This document shows positions 38,479 to 47,657 of a stretch of DNA of 64,000 nucleotides, one piece after another; the stretch's first letter is position 1, and the number at the start of each line of letters is the position of its first letter. The DNA lies in contig NZ_FRCK01000004.1 in the NCBI RefSeq assembly GCF_900142875.1, positions 185,068-249,067 on the forward strand. Reading direction: 5' to 3'. Made by a program: the position numbers and the translations under genes. The DNA is from Paracoccus solventivorans (GTDB lineage: Bacteria > Pseudomonadota > Alphaproteobacteria > Rhodobacterales > Rhodobacteraceae). The notes beneath the pieces are model-generated. The model searched no databases. It saw only the letters and a program-made list of their open reading frames with translations, and had not been told where the DNA came from.

Positions 38479-39761
38479 CACGCTGCCCCGTCGTCGTGAC
38501 TGGCGCCGGCAAGACGCGCCAGCACATCCTCGGCCCCCTCGCGGGCCAGCTCGGCCAGGGTGTCGTCCAGCGCGGCGGGGTCTGCGCCGAAGCTGCCGCG
38601 CAGCTCGGCGGGCAGCAGGCGCAGCAGATCCTCGGCGGCGGCGCGCAGCCCGGCGGTGAAATCCGGGCTGCCCAGGACCTCGGCCGCGATCAGCCGCCCC
38701 AGCTCGGGCAGCGGCGCGCCGTCGGGCGCGGGTTCGTCCGCGCTGTCGAGCGTGCAGAGGCTGGATAGCTTCTCGATCCAGACCCGGCCGGTGGCCTCGG
38801 CCGCCGCCTCGGCTTCGGCCTGCAGCAGGTCGAGGTCGCGCCGGATCCGCCAGGCTAGCGGCGTCGCCCCCACCAGCACCACCCGCGCCACCAGATGCGG
38901 CGAGCGCGCGGTTTCGCGCGCATCCTCCAGCGCGGCGCGCAGCCGGGCGACCAGAGCGGGCCATTCCGCCACGCCCGCGGCATCGACGCGCAGCTCGGCG
39001 AACTCGGCGACGCTGGTCAGCCGGTCTTCGATCACCATGCCGCCGCCGGGCGAGATCGTCACCAGCACCACCCCGCGCGGCCCGGCTTCGCCGATGTCGC
39101 GGCCCTGCGGGATGCCGGGCATGACGATCTGCGCCCGCCCGGCCAGCTGCCGCGAGGGCTTGTGGATATGCCCCAGCGCCCAGTAATCGAACCCCCAGCG
39201 CCCCAGATCGGCGGGCGCGACCGGCGCATAGGGATCATGCCCCGCCGCGCCGCCGAGGCTGGTGTGCATCAGCCCGATATTCACCGCATCCGGGGTGGGG
39301 GGGTGATAATCCGCCAGCCGCGAGGCCTCGGCCCGGTGGTCGCGAAAGCTCAGCCCGTGCAGGATCACCGGAACCGCGCCTTGCGGACGGGGCAGGGGGA
39401 TGGCCTCGGGCCGGTCGCCATAGACATGCACGAGCTCGGGCAGCACCAGCTCGCGCGTGATCCGCGACAGCGCGTCGTGATTGCCGCGGATGATGTGGAC
39501 CGCGATCCCGGCCTGGTCCAGCCGCCCCAGCTGCGCGGCCAGGAACCGCGCCGTGGTCATCGAGGTCTGGTCGCCGTCGTAAAGATCGCCGGCCAGCAGC
39601 AGCGCATCCACCCGCTCGGCCAGGCACAGATCGACGATGTTGACGAAGGCCTGCCGCGTGGCGGTGCCGATCAGCTCGGCCACCTGCGGCGCCCGCAGCG
39701 CCAGCGAGCGCAGCGGGCTGTCCAGATGGATGTCGGCGGCATGGACGAAGCGAAAGCTCAT
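38478..39761 (-). CDS. SbcD/Mre11-like DNA exonuclease (YhaO type)
   Basis: The 427-residue metallophosphoesterase has the five Mre11 motifs: FVHAADIHLDSPL, ALLLAGDLYDGD, IIRGNHDALS, LMHTSLGG and YWALGHIHKPS. The C-terminal ~170 residues lack clear motifs and should form the capping and ATPase-binding region. It precedes the coiled-coil ATPase with a TGATG overlap. The YhaO/YhaN assignment rests on the ATPase start (MRLMRLDL..YGGF) and on length; classical SbcD is similar. A repeat-A hairpin lies just upstream. Confidence 0.9.
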   Translation of the reverse strand: MSFRFVHAADIHLDSPLRSLALRAPQVAELIGTATRQAFVNIVDLCLAERVDALLLAGDLYDGDQTSMTTARFLAAQLGRLDQAGIAVHIIRGNHDALSRITRELVLPELVHVYGDRPEAIPLPRPQGAVPVILHGLSFRDHRAEASRLADYHPPTPDAVNIGLMHTSLGGAAGHDPYAPVAPADLGRWGFDYWALGHIHKPSRQLAGRAQIVMPGIPQGRDIGEAGPRGVVLVTISPGGGMVIEDRLTSVAEFAELRVDAAGVAEWPALVARLRAALEDARETARSPHLVARVVLVGATPLAWRIRRDLDLLQAEAEAAAEATGRVWIEKLSSLCTLDSADEPAPDGAPLPELGRLIAAEVLGSPDFTAGLRAAAEDLLRLLPAELRGSFGADPAALDDTLAELAREGAEDVLARLAGASHDDGAA

Positions 39762-39814
39762 TTGCGCGGGACTGTTCCCCGGACCGGAGGCAAGTGCAAG
39801 CGTCGCGGAATCAT

Positions 39815-39899
39815 GGGTATTTGGACCAGAAAGAAATCCGCGCTTCTTTCTGGTTGAAATACCTTGGGGGAGCACGCAGCGCGGGGGGCGAAGCCCCCG
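39815..39899. repeat. Dispersed intergenic repeat A plus GC hairpin
   Basis: GGGTATTTGGACCAGAAAGA and its near-perfect reverse complement end at 39863, forming a long hairpin. A second small hairpin (GGGGGGCGAAGCCCCC) follows at about 39884-39899, just before the stop of the DUF1491 gene. On the minus strand these lie downstream of DUF1491 and upstream of the nuclease gene, a terminator-like place. Confidence 0.8.
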
Positions 39900-39903
39900 T
39901 CCG

Positions 39904-40230
39904 TCAGTCGGCCAGCCCGGCGACGGCTTCGCCCTCGGGCAGTTCCAGCTCGATCACCCACAGGTCGGGGTCGGTGGCGCGGCGGCGGGCGGCGGCGGCG
40001 TCGATGTCGCGCGGCGTGCCCTCGGCCTGCAGCGCCCAGACGCGGGCATCGGTCATCGGGTCGTAGTCCTGCCCCCACAGCTCGGCGCGGCCGCGCGGGC
40101 GCAGCACGGTCAGGCAGATCGCCCCGGCGGTGTCGTCGCCGCGGTGGACGACATAGGCGGCGCGCCCGGCCAGGTCCATCCGCCGCAGGAGCGCCGCGAC
40201 CCGCAGTCCCGCCGCCAGCCGCGGCTGCAT
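39904..40230 (-). CDS. DUF1491 family protein
   Basis: The 108-residue protein fits DUF1491, a small family seen mainly in alphaproteobacteria: it opens RLAAGLRVAALLRRMDLAGR, has GAICLTVLRPRGRAELWGQD with the typical alternating strands, and ends DPDLWVIELELPEG. Function is unknown. Its start overlaps the era stop (TGATG), so it belongs to the rnc-era transcription unit. Placement next to era, an rRNA-maturation GTPase, is conserved in related organisms as far as I recall. Confidence 0.8.
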   Translation of the reverse strand: MQPRLAAGLRVAALLRRMDLAGRAAYVVHRGDDTAGAICLTVLRPRGRAELWGQDYDPMTDARVWALQAEGTPRDIDAAAARRRATDPDLWVIELELPEGEAVAGLAD

Positions 40231-41171
40231 CAGCCGTCGCCGTCGCGGAAGTCGAGGCCCATCTCGCGGAAGCGTTCCGCCTCGTCCAGCCAGTTCTCGC
40301 GCAGGGCCACGCGCAGGAACAGATGCACGGGGCGGCCCATGAACTCGGCGATTTCCTCGCGCGCGGCGCGGCTGACGCCCTTGATCGTCTCGCCGCCCTT
40401 GCCCAGCACGATGCCCTTGTGGCCGGGGCGGCTGACATAGATCACCTGGTCGATGCGGGCGCTGCCGTCGTCGCGTTCCTGCCAGTGCTCGGTTTCCACG
40501 GTCAGCTGATAGGGGATTTCCTCGTGCAGGCGCAGGGTCAGCTTTTCGCGGGTGATCTCGGCCGCGATCATCCGCATCGGCAGGTCGGCGATCTGGTCCT
40601 CGGGGTAGAGCCACGGCCCCTCGGGCAGGGTCTGGGCCAGCCAGTCCATCAGATCGCCGGTGCCGTGCCCGCGCTCGGCCGAGATCATGAAGGTGCGCTC
40701 GAACGGGAACGCCTCGTTCATGCGCTGCGACAGCGCCAGCAGGGTTTCGGCCTTGACCCGGTCGATCTTGTTGATCGCCAGCGCCACCGGCCGGCCCGAG
40801 GATTTCTCGCGCAGGTTGTCGAGGATTTCCTGCACGCCCGGGGTCAGCCCGCGATGCGCCTCGATCAGCAGCACGATGATGTCGGCGTCGGCGGCGCCGC
40901 CCCAGGCGGCCGCGACCATGCTGCGGTCCAGCCGCCGGCGGGGGCGGAAGATGCCGGGCGTGTCGACGAACACCACCTGCGCGGGCCCGTGCATGGCGAT
41001 GCCGCGGATGCGGGCGCGGGTGGTCTGGACCTTGTGGGTCACGATCGAGACCCGCGCCCCCACCATCCGGTTCAGCAGCGTCGATTTCCCGGCGTTGGGT
41101 TCGCCGATCAGCGCCACGAACCCGGCGCGGGTGGGGATCTCGGGCTGGGTGTCGGTCGGAATATCGGTCAT
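40230..41171 (-). CDS. era: GTPase Era
   Basis: Era binds the 3' end of 16S rRNA and assists 30S assembly. The 313-residue product has G1 GEPNAGKST (residues 23-31), G2 [14 protein letters not shown]3 VDTPG, G4 NKID and a G5-like ISAERGHG. The C-terminal KH domain has [20 protein letters not shown]. It overlaps rnc by 4 bases, forming the standard rnc-era pair, and the DUF1491 gene by one base. Confidence 0.97.
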   Translation of the reverse strand: MTDIPTDTQPEIPTRAGFVALIGEPNAGKSTLLNRMVGARVSIVTHKVQTTRARIRGIAMHGPAQVVFVDTPGIFRPRRRLDRSMVAAAWGGAADADIIVLLIEAHRGLTPGVQEILDNLREKSSGRPVALAINKIDRVKAETLLALSQRMNEAFPFERTFMISAERGHGTGDLMDWLAQTLPEGPWLYPEDQIADLPMRMIAAEITREKLTLRLHEEIPYQLTVETEHWQERDDGSARIDQVIYVSRPGHKGIVLGKGGETIKGVSRAAREEIAEFMGRPVHLFLRVALRENWLDEAERFREMGLDFRDGDG

Positions 41172-41857
41172 GGGATTTCCCCGATCTGGGCCAGCATCGC
41201 GCTTGCGGCGGCCTGTTCGATGTTGCGCTTGGTGCCGGTGCCGCTGGCCTCGGCCTCGCGCCCGTCGTCCAGCCGCACCACGATGCGGAAGCTGGGCGCG
41301 TGGTCGGGACCCGAGCGTTCCGCGACGCGGTAGCCGGGCGGGCCCATCCCCTGCGCCTGCGCCCATTCCTGCAGCGCGGTCTTGGGGTTGAAGGCCGCGG
41401 CCTCGGCCGAGTCCAGCCGCTTGCCCCACAGGTGCAAGATCACCGCGCGCGCGGCCTCGAACCCGGCGTCCAGGTAGACGGCGGCGATCACCGCCTCCAT
41501 CGCGTCGCCCAGCAGCGCGTCCTTGCGGCGGCCGCCGGTCATCATCTCGGACCGGCCCAGCTTCATCACCTCGCCCAGGCCGATCTCGCGCGCGATCTGG
41601 GCGCAGGTCTCGCCGCGCACCAGCGCGTTCAGGCGCGGGGCCAGCTGGCCCTCGGTCGCGTGGCGATCATGGGCCAGCAGCGCGTCGGCGATGGTCAGCC
41701 CCAGCACCCGGTCGCCCAGGAACTCCAGCCGCTGGTTGTCGGGGCGGGTGGCCGAGGAGAGGCTGCCATGGGTCAGCGCCCGCACCAGCAGCGAGGGGTC
41801 CGCGAACTCATGCCCCAACCGGGCAGAGAAGGCGGCAAGCTCGGCCGAGAGCTTCAC
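41168..41857 (-). CDS. rnc: Ribonuclease III
   Basis: RNase III cuts double-stranded RNA in rRNA and mRNA processing. The 229-residue product has the signature [14 protein letters not shown], the second acidic cluster [16 protein letters not shown] and a C-terminal double-stranded RNA-binding domain ([12 protein letters not shown] to [10 protein letters not shown]). The start is a GTG at 41857 with GAGGTGG upstream. It lies 9 bases after lepB in the same operon, giving the common lepB-rnc-era order. Confidence 0.96.
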   Translation of the reverse strand: MKLSAELAAFSARLGHEFADPSLLVRALTHGSLSSATRPDNQRLEFLGDRVLGLTIADALLAHDRHATEGQLAPRLNALVRGETCAQIAREIGLGEVMKLGRSEMMTGGRRKDALLGDAMEAVIAAVYLDAGFEAARAVILHLWGKRLDSAEAAAFNPKTALQEWAQAQGMGPPGYRVAERSGPDHAPSFRIVVRLDDGREAEASGTGTKRNIEQAAASAMLAQIGEIP

Positions 41858-41866
41858 CCCGCCACC

Positions 41867-42661
41867 TCAGTGCACCGCATGGAAGAAGCGGTCGCCCCGC
41901 CAGGTCCAGAAATACAAAAGCGAGGCCCCGCCGGACGAGAACATCACCCGGTCGGCGCGGCCGATCAGGTATTCCGCGGGCACGAAGCCGAGGCCGCCGG
42001 CGATGGCGGGCACGCGGCTGTCCTCGGAGTTGTCGCGGTTGTCGCCCATGAAGAAATAGGTGCCCTCGGGGACGGTGAACACCGGCGTGTCGTCCAGCGG
42101 CCAGTTGTCGAGGATGTTCAGCACGTCGTGGCTGCGCCCGCCGGGCAGTTCCTCGGTGAAGCGGGGCTTTTCGCAGGCGCCGCCCTCGGCCACCGGCTCG
42201 TTGGCGCAGCGCGGCAGCGAGCGTGCCGGACCCTGCGGCAGCTTGGGTTCGGTGAAGGTGCCGTTCGGGGTCTGCGGCACCGGCTGCCCGTTCAGGATCA
42301 GCTGGCCGCCCTGCATCTGCACGGTGTCGCCCGGCAGCCCGATCACCCGCTTGATGAAATCGACGCCGCGGGTGGGGTGGCGGAACACCACCACGTCGCC
42401 GCGTTCGGGTTCGGACCCCATGATCCGCCCCGGAATCGGGCAGATCGCAAAGGGGCAGGAATAGCGCGAATAGCCATAGGCCATCTTGTTGACGAACAGG
42501 AAGTCGCCGATCAGCAGCGTGTCCTTCATCGAGCCGGAGGGGATCCAGAACGGCTGGAAGAACAGGGTGCGGAAGATGCCCGCGATGACCAGCGCCCAGA
42601 ACACGGTCTTGACCGTTTCCCAGATGCCGCCGTCCTTCTGCGCGGTTTTCATGCGGGCCAT
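41867..42661 (-). CDS. lepB: Signal peptidase I
   Basis: LepB removes signal peptides from secreted proteins. The 264-residue protein has one N-terminal membrane helix (TVFWALVIAGIFRTLFF), the catalytic serine in WIPSGSMKDTLLIGD and the catalytic lysine in DFIKRVIGLPGD, then FFMGDNRDNSEDSR. An insertion around 125-180 with cysteines (RCANEPVAEGGACEKP) is longer than in the smallest members. The ATG at 42661 has GAGAGAT upstream. It stands between acpS and rnc. Confidence 0.95.
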   Translation of the reverse strand: MARMKTAQKDGGIWETVKTVFWALVIAGIFRTLFFQPFWIPSGSMKDTLLIGDFLFVNKMAYGYSRYSCPFAICPIPGRIMGSEPERGDVVVFRHPTRGVDFIKRVIGLPGDTVQMQGGQLILNGQPVPQTPNGTFTEPKLPQGPARSLPRCANEPVAEGGACEKPRFTEELPGGRSHDVLNILDNWPLDDTPVFTVPEGTYFFMGDNRDNSEDSRVPAIAGGLGFVPAEYLIGRADRVMFSSGGASLLYFWTWRGDRFFHAVH

Positions 42662-42716
42662 GGTATCTCTCGTCAAAGGCAGGATGCGGGTTCTTGGGGG
42701 CGGGACAGGGGCGAAG

Positions 42717-43184
42717 TCAAGCGCCACCGCGCGGCACGGGCGGCCGCGCCGCCCGCAGCGGGGGCAGCACGGGCGCGGCGGGGACCGATTCCGGCACCGC
42801 CTCGATCACCACGAAGGCCTGCGCCCAAGGGTGGTCGTCGGTCAGGGTGACGTGGATATGGGCTCGATGGCCGGGGGGCGTCATCGCCGCCAGCCGCTCG
42901 GACGCCCAGCCGGTCAGGCTCATCACCGGCTGGCCCGAGCGCAGGTTCGCCACCGCCATGTCGCGCCAGGCGATGCCCATGGAAAGCCCGGTTCCCAGCG
43001 CCTTGCTGCACGCCTCTTTCGCGGCCCAGCGTTTCGCCAGCGTGGCGGGTTCATGCGGGCGGCGGGCGGCGCGGGACAGCTCGGTTTCGGTGAAGACGCG
43101 GTTGCGGAAGCGGTCGCCGTGGCGGTCCAGCACTCCGGCAATGCGGTCGATGTTGCACAGGTCGGTGCCGACGCCGAGGATCAT
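42717..43184 (-). CDS. acpS: Holo-[acyl-carrier-protein] synthase
   Basis: AcpS moves 4'-phosphopantetheine from CoA to acyl carrier protein. The 155-residue product begins [15 protein letters not shown], with the metal-binding aspartate in GTDL, and has the second motif [18 protein letters not shown], ending with [18 protein letters not shown] Pro/Ala-rich tail of about 25 residues extends beyond the usual length. The start overlaps the preceding membrane-protein gene by 4 bases. Confidence 0.94.
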   Translation of the reverse strand: MILGVGTDLCNIDRIAGVLDRHGDRFRNRVFTETELSRAARRPHEPATLAKRWAAKEACSKALGTGLSMGIAWRDMAVANLRSGQPVMSLTGWASERLAAMTPPGHRAHIHVTLTDDHPWAQAFVVIEAVPESVPAAPVLPPLRAARPPVPRGGA

Positions 43185-43954
43185 GGCAGCGCCTCGGCCG
43201 GGTCGGGGTCGTCGCCGAACACCGCGTCCCAGCGGTCGGCGAGATAGGCGACGGTGCTGGCGTAGGTCCCCGAGAACGAGACCTCGGGCAGGCTGTCGTA
43301 CATCCCCCGCGCCGTGTCCCAGGCGGCGCCGGGGCTGGCCTTGATGCTGGCCCAAAGTTCGGCGCGGGTCGGGGGCTTCATCCCGCAGATCTCGTCGTCG
43401 GTGACCGGAGCGTCGGGGTTGAACGCGGCGTCCAACTCTCGCATCTCGCCCATCAGCGCGCAGGCGTCCGACAGCTCCCACGCGGTGGCGGCGACGATCA
43501 CGCCGACGCCGATCATCGGCAGCGCCTCTCCGGCCATGCTGGCGAGGTTGCGGGAGGTGGCGAAGGTGGTGCGCCGCGCCACCCGTTCGGCGGTGTCCTT
43601 GACCGCCTCGCGCGCGGCGAGGCGCTGGCCGCGATAGGTGACGGGGCTGTCGCGCAATTCGCGGGCCAGCCGGGCCTGGGCGGCGCGGCTGTCGGCAAGC
43701 TCGCCCGAAAGCCGGGCGGCGCGGCGTTCCAGCCGGGCCAGGTCGTCGGCCTGCCGGGTCGCGAGCGAGCGCACCCCGGAGACCGATTCCACCACCCCCG
43801 CGACGGCCGAGAATACCGCCGGGACCATGGTCATCGCCACGCTCAGCGCCAGAGATCCCGCCATCAGCAGCATCATCAGGACGGACCAGATGCCGCCCAG
43901 CAGCCCCAGCACCACCGCCGCCGTCCGGCGCAGGCGGCGCAGCAGCCTCAGCAT
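43181..43954 (-). CDS. Membrane-anchored coiled-coil protein, unknown
   Basis: The 257-residue protein has a basic N-terminus ([15 protein letters not shown]), then one or two hydrophobic helices ([20 protein letters not shown] and [18 protein letters not shown]). A predicted coiled coil follows (about 75-115, [20 protein letters not shown]), then another hydrophobic stretch near 155 ([20 protein letters not shown]) and an acidic C-terminal domain. I do not recognise a family. It sits between pdxJ and acpS with a 4-base overlap into acpS, so it is probably expressed with them. Start could also be further upstream, but MLRLLRR fits best. Confidence 0.7.
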   Translation of the reverse strand: MLRLLRRLRRTAAVVLGLLGGIWSVLMMLLMAGSLALSVAMTMVPAVFSAVAGVVESVSGVRSLATRQADDLARLERRAARLSGELADSRAAQARLARELRDSPVTYRGQRLAAREAVKDTAERVARRTTFATSRNLASMAGEALPMIGVGVIVAATAWELSDACALMGEMRELDAAFNPDAPVTDDEICGMKPPTRAELWASIKASPGAAWDTARGMYDSLPEVSFSGTYASTVAYLADRWDAVFGDDPDPAEALP

Positions 43955-43976
43955 GGGCGGCCCTGCCGGGACGCGG

Positions 43977-44720
43977 TCACCCCGCCACCCCGCGCGCCGC
44001 GTCCATCCGCGCCCGCATCTCGCGGATCGCCGGGCCAAGCCCGGTAAAGATGGCCTCGGAGATCAGGAAATGCCCGATGTTCAGTTCCCGCAGTTCGGGC
44101 AGCGCGGCAATCGGGCCGACGGTGTCATAGGTCAGCCCGTGGCCCGCGTGCACCTCGAGCCCCAGCGAGGCCGCCAGCCGCGCGCCCGCCGCCAGCCCGG
44201 CCAGCTCGGCGTCGCGCTCGGCCGTGCGGCCCTCGGTGTCGAGGTCGCAATAGGCGCCGGTGTGCAGTTCGACCACGGCGGCGCCGATGCGGGCGGCGGC
44301 CTCAATCTGGCGCGGGTCGTGGCCGATGAACATCGACACCCGGCAGCCGGCGTCCACCAGCGGCGCGATGAAGTCGCGCAGCCGCGATTCGTCGGCCAGG
44401 ATGTCCAGCCCGCCCTCGGTCGTGCGCTCCTCGCGCTTTTCGGGGACGATGCAGACGGCGTGGGGGCGGTGGCGCAGGGCGATGGCCTGCATTTCCCCGG
44501 TCGCCGCCATCTCGAAGTTCAGCGGCACGCGCAGGGTCTCGGCCAGCCGGGCGATGTCGTCGTCGGTGATGTGGCGGCGATCCTCGCGCAGATGGGCGGT
44601 GATGCCGTCGGCGCCGGCGTCCTGCGCGATCTCTGCTGCCCGCAGCGGGTCGGGCCAGGGGGTGCCGCGCGCATTGCGCACCGTGGCCACATGGTCGATG
44701 TTCACGCCAAGCCGCAGCAT
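43977..44720 (-). CDS. pdxJ: Pyridoxine 5'-phosphate synthase
   Basis: PdxJ joins 1-deoxyxylulose-5-phosphate and 3-amino-2-oxopropyl phosphate to form pyridoxine phosphate. The 247-residue product has the family start [20 protein letters not shown] and [16 protein letters not shown] with the active-site histidines, then [27 protein letters not shown] and [13 protein letters not shown]. It precedes the membrane protein and acpS on the same strand, the common pdxJ-acpS order being interrupted by that one gene. Confidence 0.96.
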   Translation of the reverse strand: MLRLGVNIDHVATVRNARGTPWPDPLRAAEIAQDAGADGITAHLREDRRHITDDDIARLAETLRVPLNFEMAATGEMQAIALRHRPHAVCIVPEKREERTTEGGLDILADESRLRDFIAPLVDAGCRVSMFIGHDPRQIEAAARIGAAVVELHTGAYCDLDTEGRTAERDAELAGLAAGARLAASLGLEVHAGHGLTYDTVGPIAALPELRELNIGHFLISEAIFTGLGPAIREMRARMDAARGVAG

Positions 44721-44754
44721 GGTTCCCCCCGGATCAAGGACATTGCGCGCAAGT

Positions 44755-45609
44755 CTATCCGGCGGCGCCGGCGGGGGATAGTCCCGGCAGGGTGACGGTC
44801 GCCTGCACCCACCAGCCGGGGCTGGCGGCATGGATTGCCCGCGCCGCCGCCTGCGCCGCGGATACGTCCGGGAACACCCCGAAACAGGTCGCGCCGGATC
44901 CGGACATGCGCGCGAACTGCGCCCCCTGTGCCGTCAGCGCCGCCAGGCAGTCGCCGATCACCGGGCGCAGCGCCATCGCCGGGGGCTGCAGGTCGTTGCG
45001 GGTGCTGCCCAGCCAGCGCAGCAGCGCATCGGCATCGGCATCGGCATCGGCGACGGGCACAGGCTCGGGCAGTGGGGTGCCGTCGCGGCGGTCGAGCGCG
45101 GCGAACACCGCCGGGGTCGGGGTTTCCACGCGAGGATTGACCAGCACCAGATGCAGCACGGGCAGCGTCAGCGGCTGGATCAGCTCGCCCACGCCGCTCA
45201 TCCGCAGCGGGCGCGACAGCAGGCAGGCGGGCAGGTCGGCGCCAAGCGCCTCGGGGCGGGCGGGGCTGCGGCCAAGCGCGCGCAGCACCGCCGCCGCATC
45301 CGCCGTGCCGCCGCCGATGCCGGAGGCCGGGGGCAGCTGCTTGTCCAGCACCACATGCGCGCGCGCGCCCACTGCCTCGAGCGCGCGCAGGCACAAATTG
45401 TCGGCCCCGGGCGGCACCGCATCGGCAAACGGGCCGGTCACGGTCAGCGAGGTTTCCGCCGCCGGGGTGACCTGCACGCGGTCCCCCAGCGCGGTGAACA
45501 CGACCAGCGAATCGAGCAGGTGATAGCCGTCCGCCCGCCGCCCGGTGACATGCAGCGCCAGGTTGATCTTGGCGGGGGCCAGCACGGGGGCGGAGTCCTG
45601 CCGCGTCAC
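44755..45609 (-). CDS. ispE: 4-diphosphocytidyl-2-C-methyl-D-erythritol kinase
   Basis: IspE phosphorylates CDP-methylerythritol in isoprenoid synthesis. The 284-residue GHMP kinase has [20 protein letters not shown] at the N-terminus, the ATP loop [21 protein letters not shown] and the C-terminal [13 protein letters not shown]. The start is a GTG at 45609. In the region around 190-200 the protein reads [11 protein letters not shown] because the DNA contains four tandem GCATCG units (45026-45049). This lies in a variable loop and is a likely slippage site without frame change. Confidence 0.93.
   Translation of the reverse strand: MTRQDSAPVLAPAKINLALHVTGRRADGYHLLDSLVVFTALGDRVQVTPAAETSLTVTGPFADAVPPGADNLCLRALEAVGARAHVVLDKQLPPASGIGGGTADAAAVLRALGRSPARPEALGADLPACLLSRPLRMSGVGELIQPLTLPVLHLVLVNPRVETPTPAVFAALDRRDGTPLPEPVPVADADADADALLRWLGSTRNDLQPPAMALRPVIGDCLAALTAQGAQFARMSGSGATCFGVFPDVSAAQAAARAIHAASPGWWVQATVTLPGLSPAGAAG
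45026..45055. repeat. Hexanucleotide tandem repeat within ispE
   Basis: Four exact GCATCG units (45026-45049) are followed by GCGACG. They encode an Asp-Ala run in IspE. Since the unit is six bases, copy-number change would add or remove residues in pairs without breaking the frame. Confidence 0.85.
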
Positions 45610-45629
45610 GTCATCGCAGGCCGGGGGCG

Positions 45630-47555
45630 TCAGGGCTGGGCCTCGTCCTCGGCCGCGTCGCCGTTCTCACTCTCCGGCTGCGGTGCGGGTTCGGGCGGCA
45701 GGCCGAAGCCCTCGGGCAGGGTGCCGCCGTTCTCGGCCTCGGCCTTCAGCACCGCGTCCAGCCCGACATGCAGCTTGGCGCGGATGCGGGGCAGGTCGGT
45801 GTCGGTGTCCTCGGGCTTGTAGAGGCTTTGCGCCCGGTGCCACTGGATCTCGGCCTCGCGCTTGCGGCCGACCATCCAGTAGATGTCGCCCATGTGGTCG
45901 TTGACCAGGCTGTCCTCGGACATCACGGTGACCGCGCGTTCCATGGGCGCCACCGCGTCGGCATAACGGCCCAGCCGGTAATAGGCCCAGGCCAGCGAAT
46001 CGAGGATATAGCCGTCGTCCGGGCGCAGCTCGACCGCGCGCTCGATCAGCCGCAGCGCCTCGTCCAGCCGGATGTTGCGGTCGACCCACGAGTAACCGAG
46101 GTAGTTCAGGATCGGCGCCTGGTCGGGCTGCAGCTGCAGCGCCGCCTGGAAATCGGCGTCGGCGCCGTCGTAATCGCCCGAGCGTTCCCTGGAGATGCCG
46201 CGCGCGTAAAGCGCGAACCAGCTGGCCTGCGGGTCCTCCTGTGCCTGCAGGATCTCCAGCGCGCGGTCATAGACGGGCACGGCCTCGGCAAAGCGGTCGC
46301 GCTGGCGCAGCACGTCGCCCAGCGAGACCCAGCCCTGCGCCAACTGCGGGTAATCGGCGGTCAGCGCGCGGGCGGCGGCCTCGGCGGCCTCCAGCCGGTC
46401 GGCGCGGGCCAGCGTGTCGATGCGCGCCAGTTCCGACACCGGGCGCATCTGCCCGGCGGCGCGCAGCGCCTCGTAATCGCGCTCGGCCAGGTCGAACTGT
46501 CCGGCGTTCATCAGAAGCTGCGCCGACAGCAGCCGCGCGTCGGGCTCGTCGGGGTCCAGATACTGCGCCAGCCGCGCATACAGCAGCGCCAGCGGGTCGG
46601 TTTCCTGCCCGCCCATCAGCGCGCCGCCAAAGGTGACCAGCACCTGCGCCAGCCCCTCGCGCGCATTGGTCACCACGTCGAAGGGCACGCGGTCCCCCGC
46701 CGCCAGCCGGTCGCGCAGCGCCGCCAGCTGCGGTTCGTCCTCGATCCGGTCCAGCGGCTCGAACAGCGCCAGCGCCTGGTCGTTGCGTTCCAGCTGCGAC
46801 AGCACCTGCACCCGCGCGGTCAGCCCCTGCAGATGGGTCGAGGCCACCGGGTCTTCCAGCAGCAGGGCCGCGCCCTCGTAATCGCCGACGCTGGCCTTGG
46901 CGAGCGCCAGCTGGAAATGCGCCATGCCGCCGGCGCCGGGTTCCTTGCCCATCTTTTCCAGCAGCGCAAAGGCGTCGCTGGCGCGGCCCGCGCCCATCAG
47001 CGCCCAGGCGCGGAACAGCCCGTCGAGCAGCGGTCCCCCCGCGCTGGGGTCCGAGGGCATGCTGTCCAGCACCTGCAGCACCGCGGGCCAGTCCTCGGCC
47101 CGGGCGCGATCGACACGGCGCAGCAGCGCCGACAGCTCGGTGCCGCCGCCCGCGGCCTCGATGCGGTCGGCCAGCGCCACCGCCTGATCGACCATCCCGG
47201 CCGAGACCAGCGACACGATGGCGCCGTCCTGCAGGAACTCGTCGGCCGGGTCGGCCTCGACCGCCTGGCTGAAATATTGCGCGGCGGCGGCAAAATCGTT
47301 TTCCGCGGCGGCCTGGCGCGCGGCCAGATAGGCGCCGGCCTGGCCGGGAACCGGCGCCGGTTCGGTGACCATCCGCAGGTCGAGCCCCGGATAGGTGCCG
47401 TCGGTCGCCTGCGAGACCCGCTGCCCCAGCACCGGGAACGGCGGCGTTGCACTCTCTGCCGTCACGGCCTGGGCCTGCAACCGATGCGCGCCGGCAGCCG
47501 TCGGAAGGGCCGGGCCAAGCGCGGCGACAAGCGCCAGGATCAGGGATGGATTCAT
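45630..47555 (-). CDS. Secreted tetratricopeptide-repeat protein
   Basis: The 641-residue protein has a signal peptide (ILALVAALGPALPTAAGA) and many TPR-like helical repeats; the clearest are AWVSLGDVLRQRDRFAEAVP-like units, the ILNYLGYSWVDRNIRLDEAL repeat and ILDSLAWAYYRLGRYADAV near residues 480-560. It ends in an acidic Pro/Glu tail. Such large periplasmic or outer-membrane-associated TPR proteins in alphaproteobacteria act as scaffolds; this one's partners are unknown. It lies 20 bases upstream of ispE and 102 bases after the end of ETF-QO, on the same strand. Confidence 0.85.
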   Translation of the reverse strand: MNPSLILALVAALGPALPTAAGAHRLQAQAVTAESATPPFPVLGQRVSQATDGTYPGLDLRMVTEPAPVPGQAGAYLAARQAAAENDFAAAAQYFSQAVEADPADEFLQDGAIVSLVSAGMVDQAVALADRIEAAGGGTELSALLRRVDRARAEDWPAVLQVLDSMPSDPSAGGPLLDGLFRAWALMGAGRASDAFALLEKMGKEPGAGGMAHFQLALAKASVGDYEGAALLLEDPVASTHLQGLTARVQVLSQLERNDQALALFEPLDRIEDEPQLAALRDRLAAGDRVPFDVVTNAREGLAQVLVTFGGALMGGQETDPLALLYARLAQYLDPDEPDARLLSAQLLMNAGQFDLAERDYEALRAAGQMRPVSELARIDTLARADRLEAAEAAARALTADYPQLAQGWVSLGDVLRQRDRFAEAVPVYDRALEILQAQEDPQASWFALYARGISRERSGDYDGADADFQAALQLQPDQAPILNYLGYSWVDRNIRLDEALRLIERAVELRPDDGYILDSLAWAYYRLGRYADAVAPMERAVTVMSEDSLVNDHMGDIYWMVGRKREAEIQWHRAQSLYKPEDTDTDLPRIRAKLHVGLDAVLKAEAENGGTLPEGFGLPPEPAPQPESENGDAAEDEAQP

Positions 47556-47657
47556 CGAACGGCAACGCCCCGCATCAAGAGATGACCTGCGGCGCGACCC
47601 TAAACGCGGATGCGCCCGGCGGCAACGCCGCGCGGGCGCAGGCGGCGGTCTGCCGCC

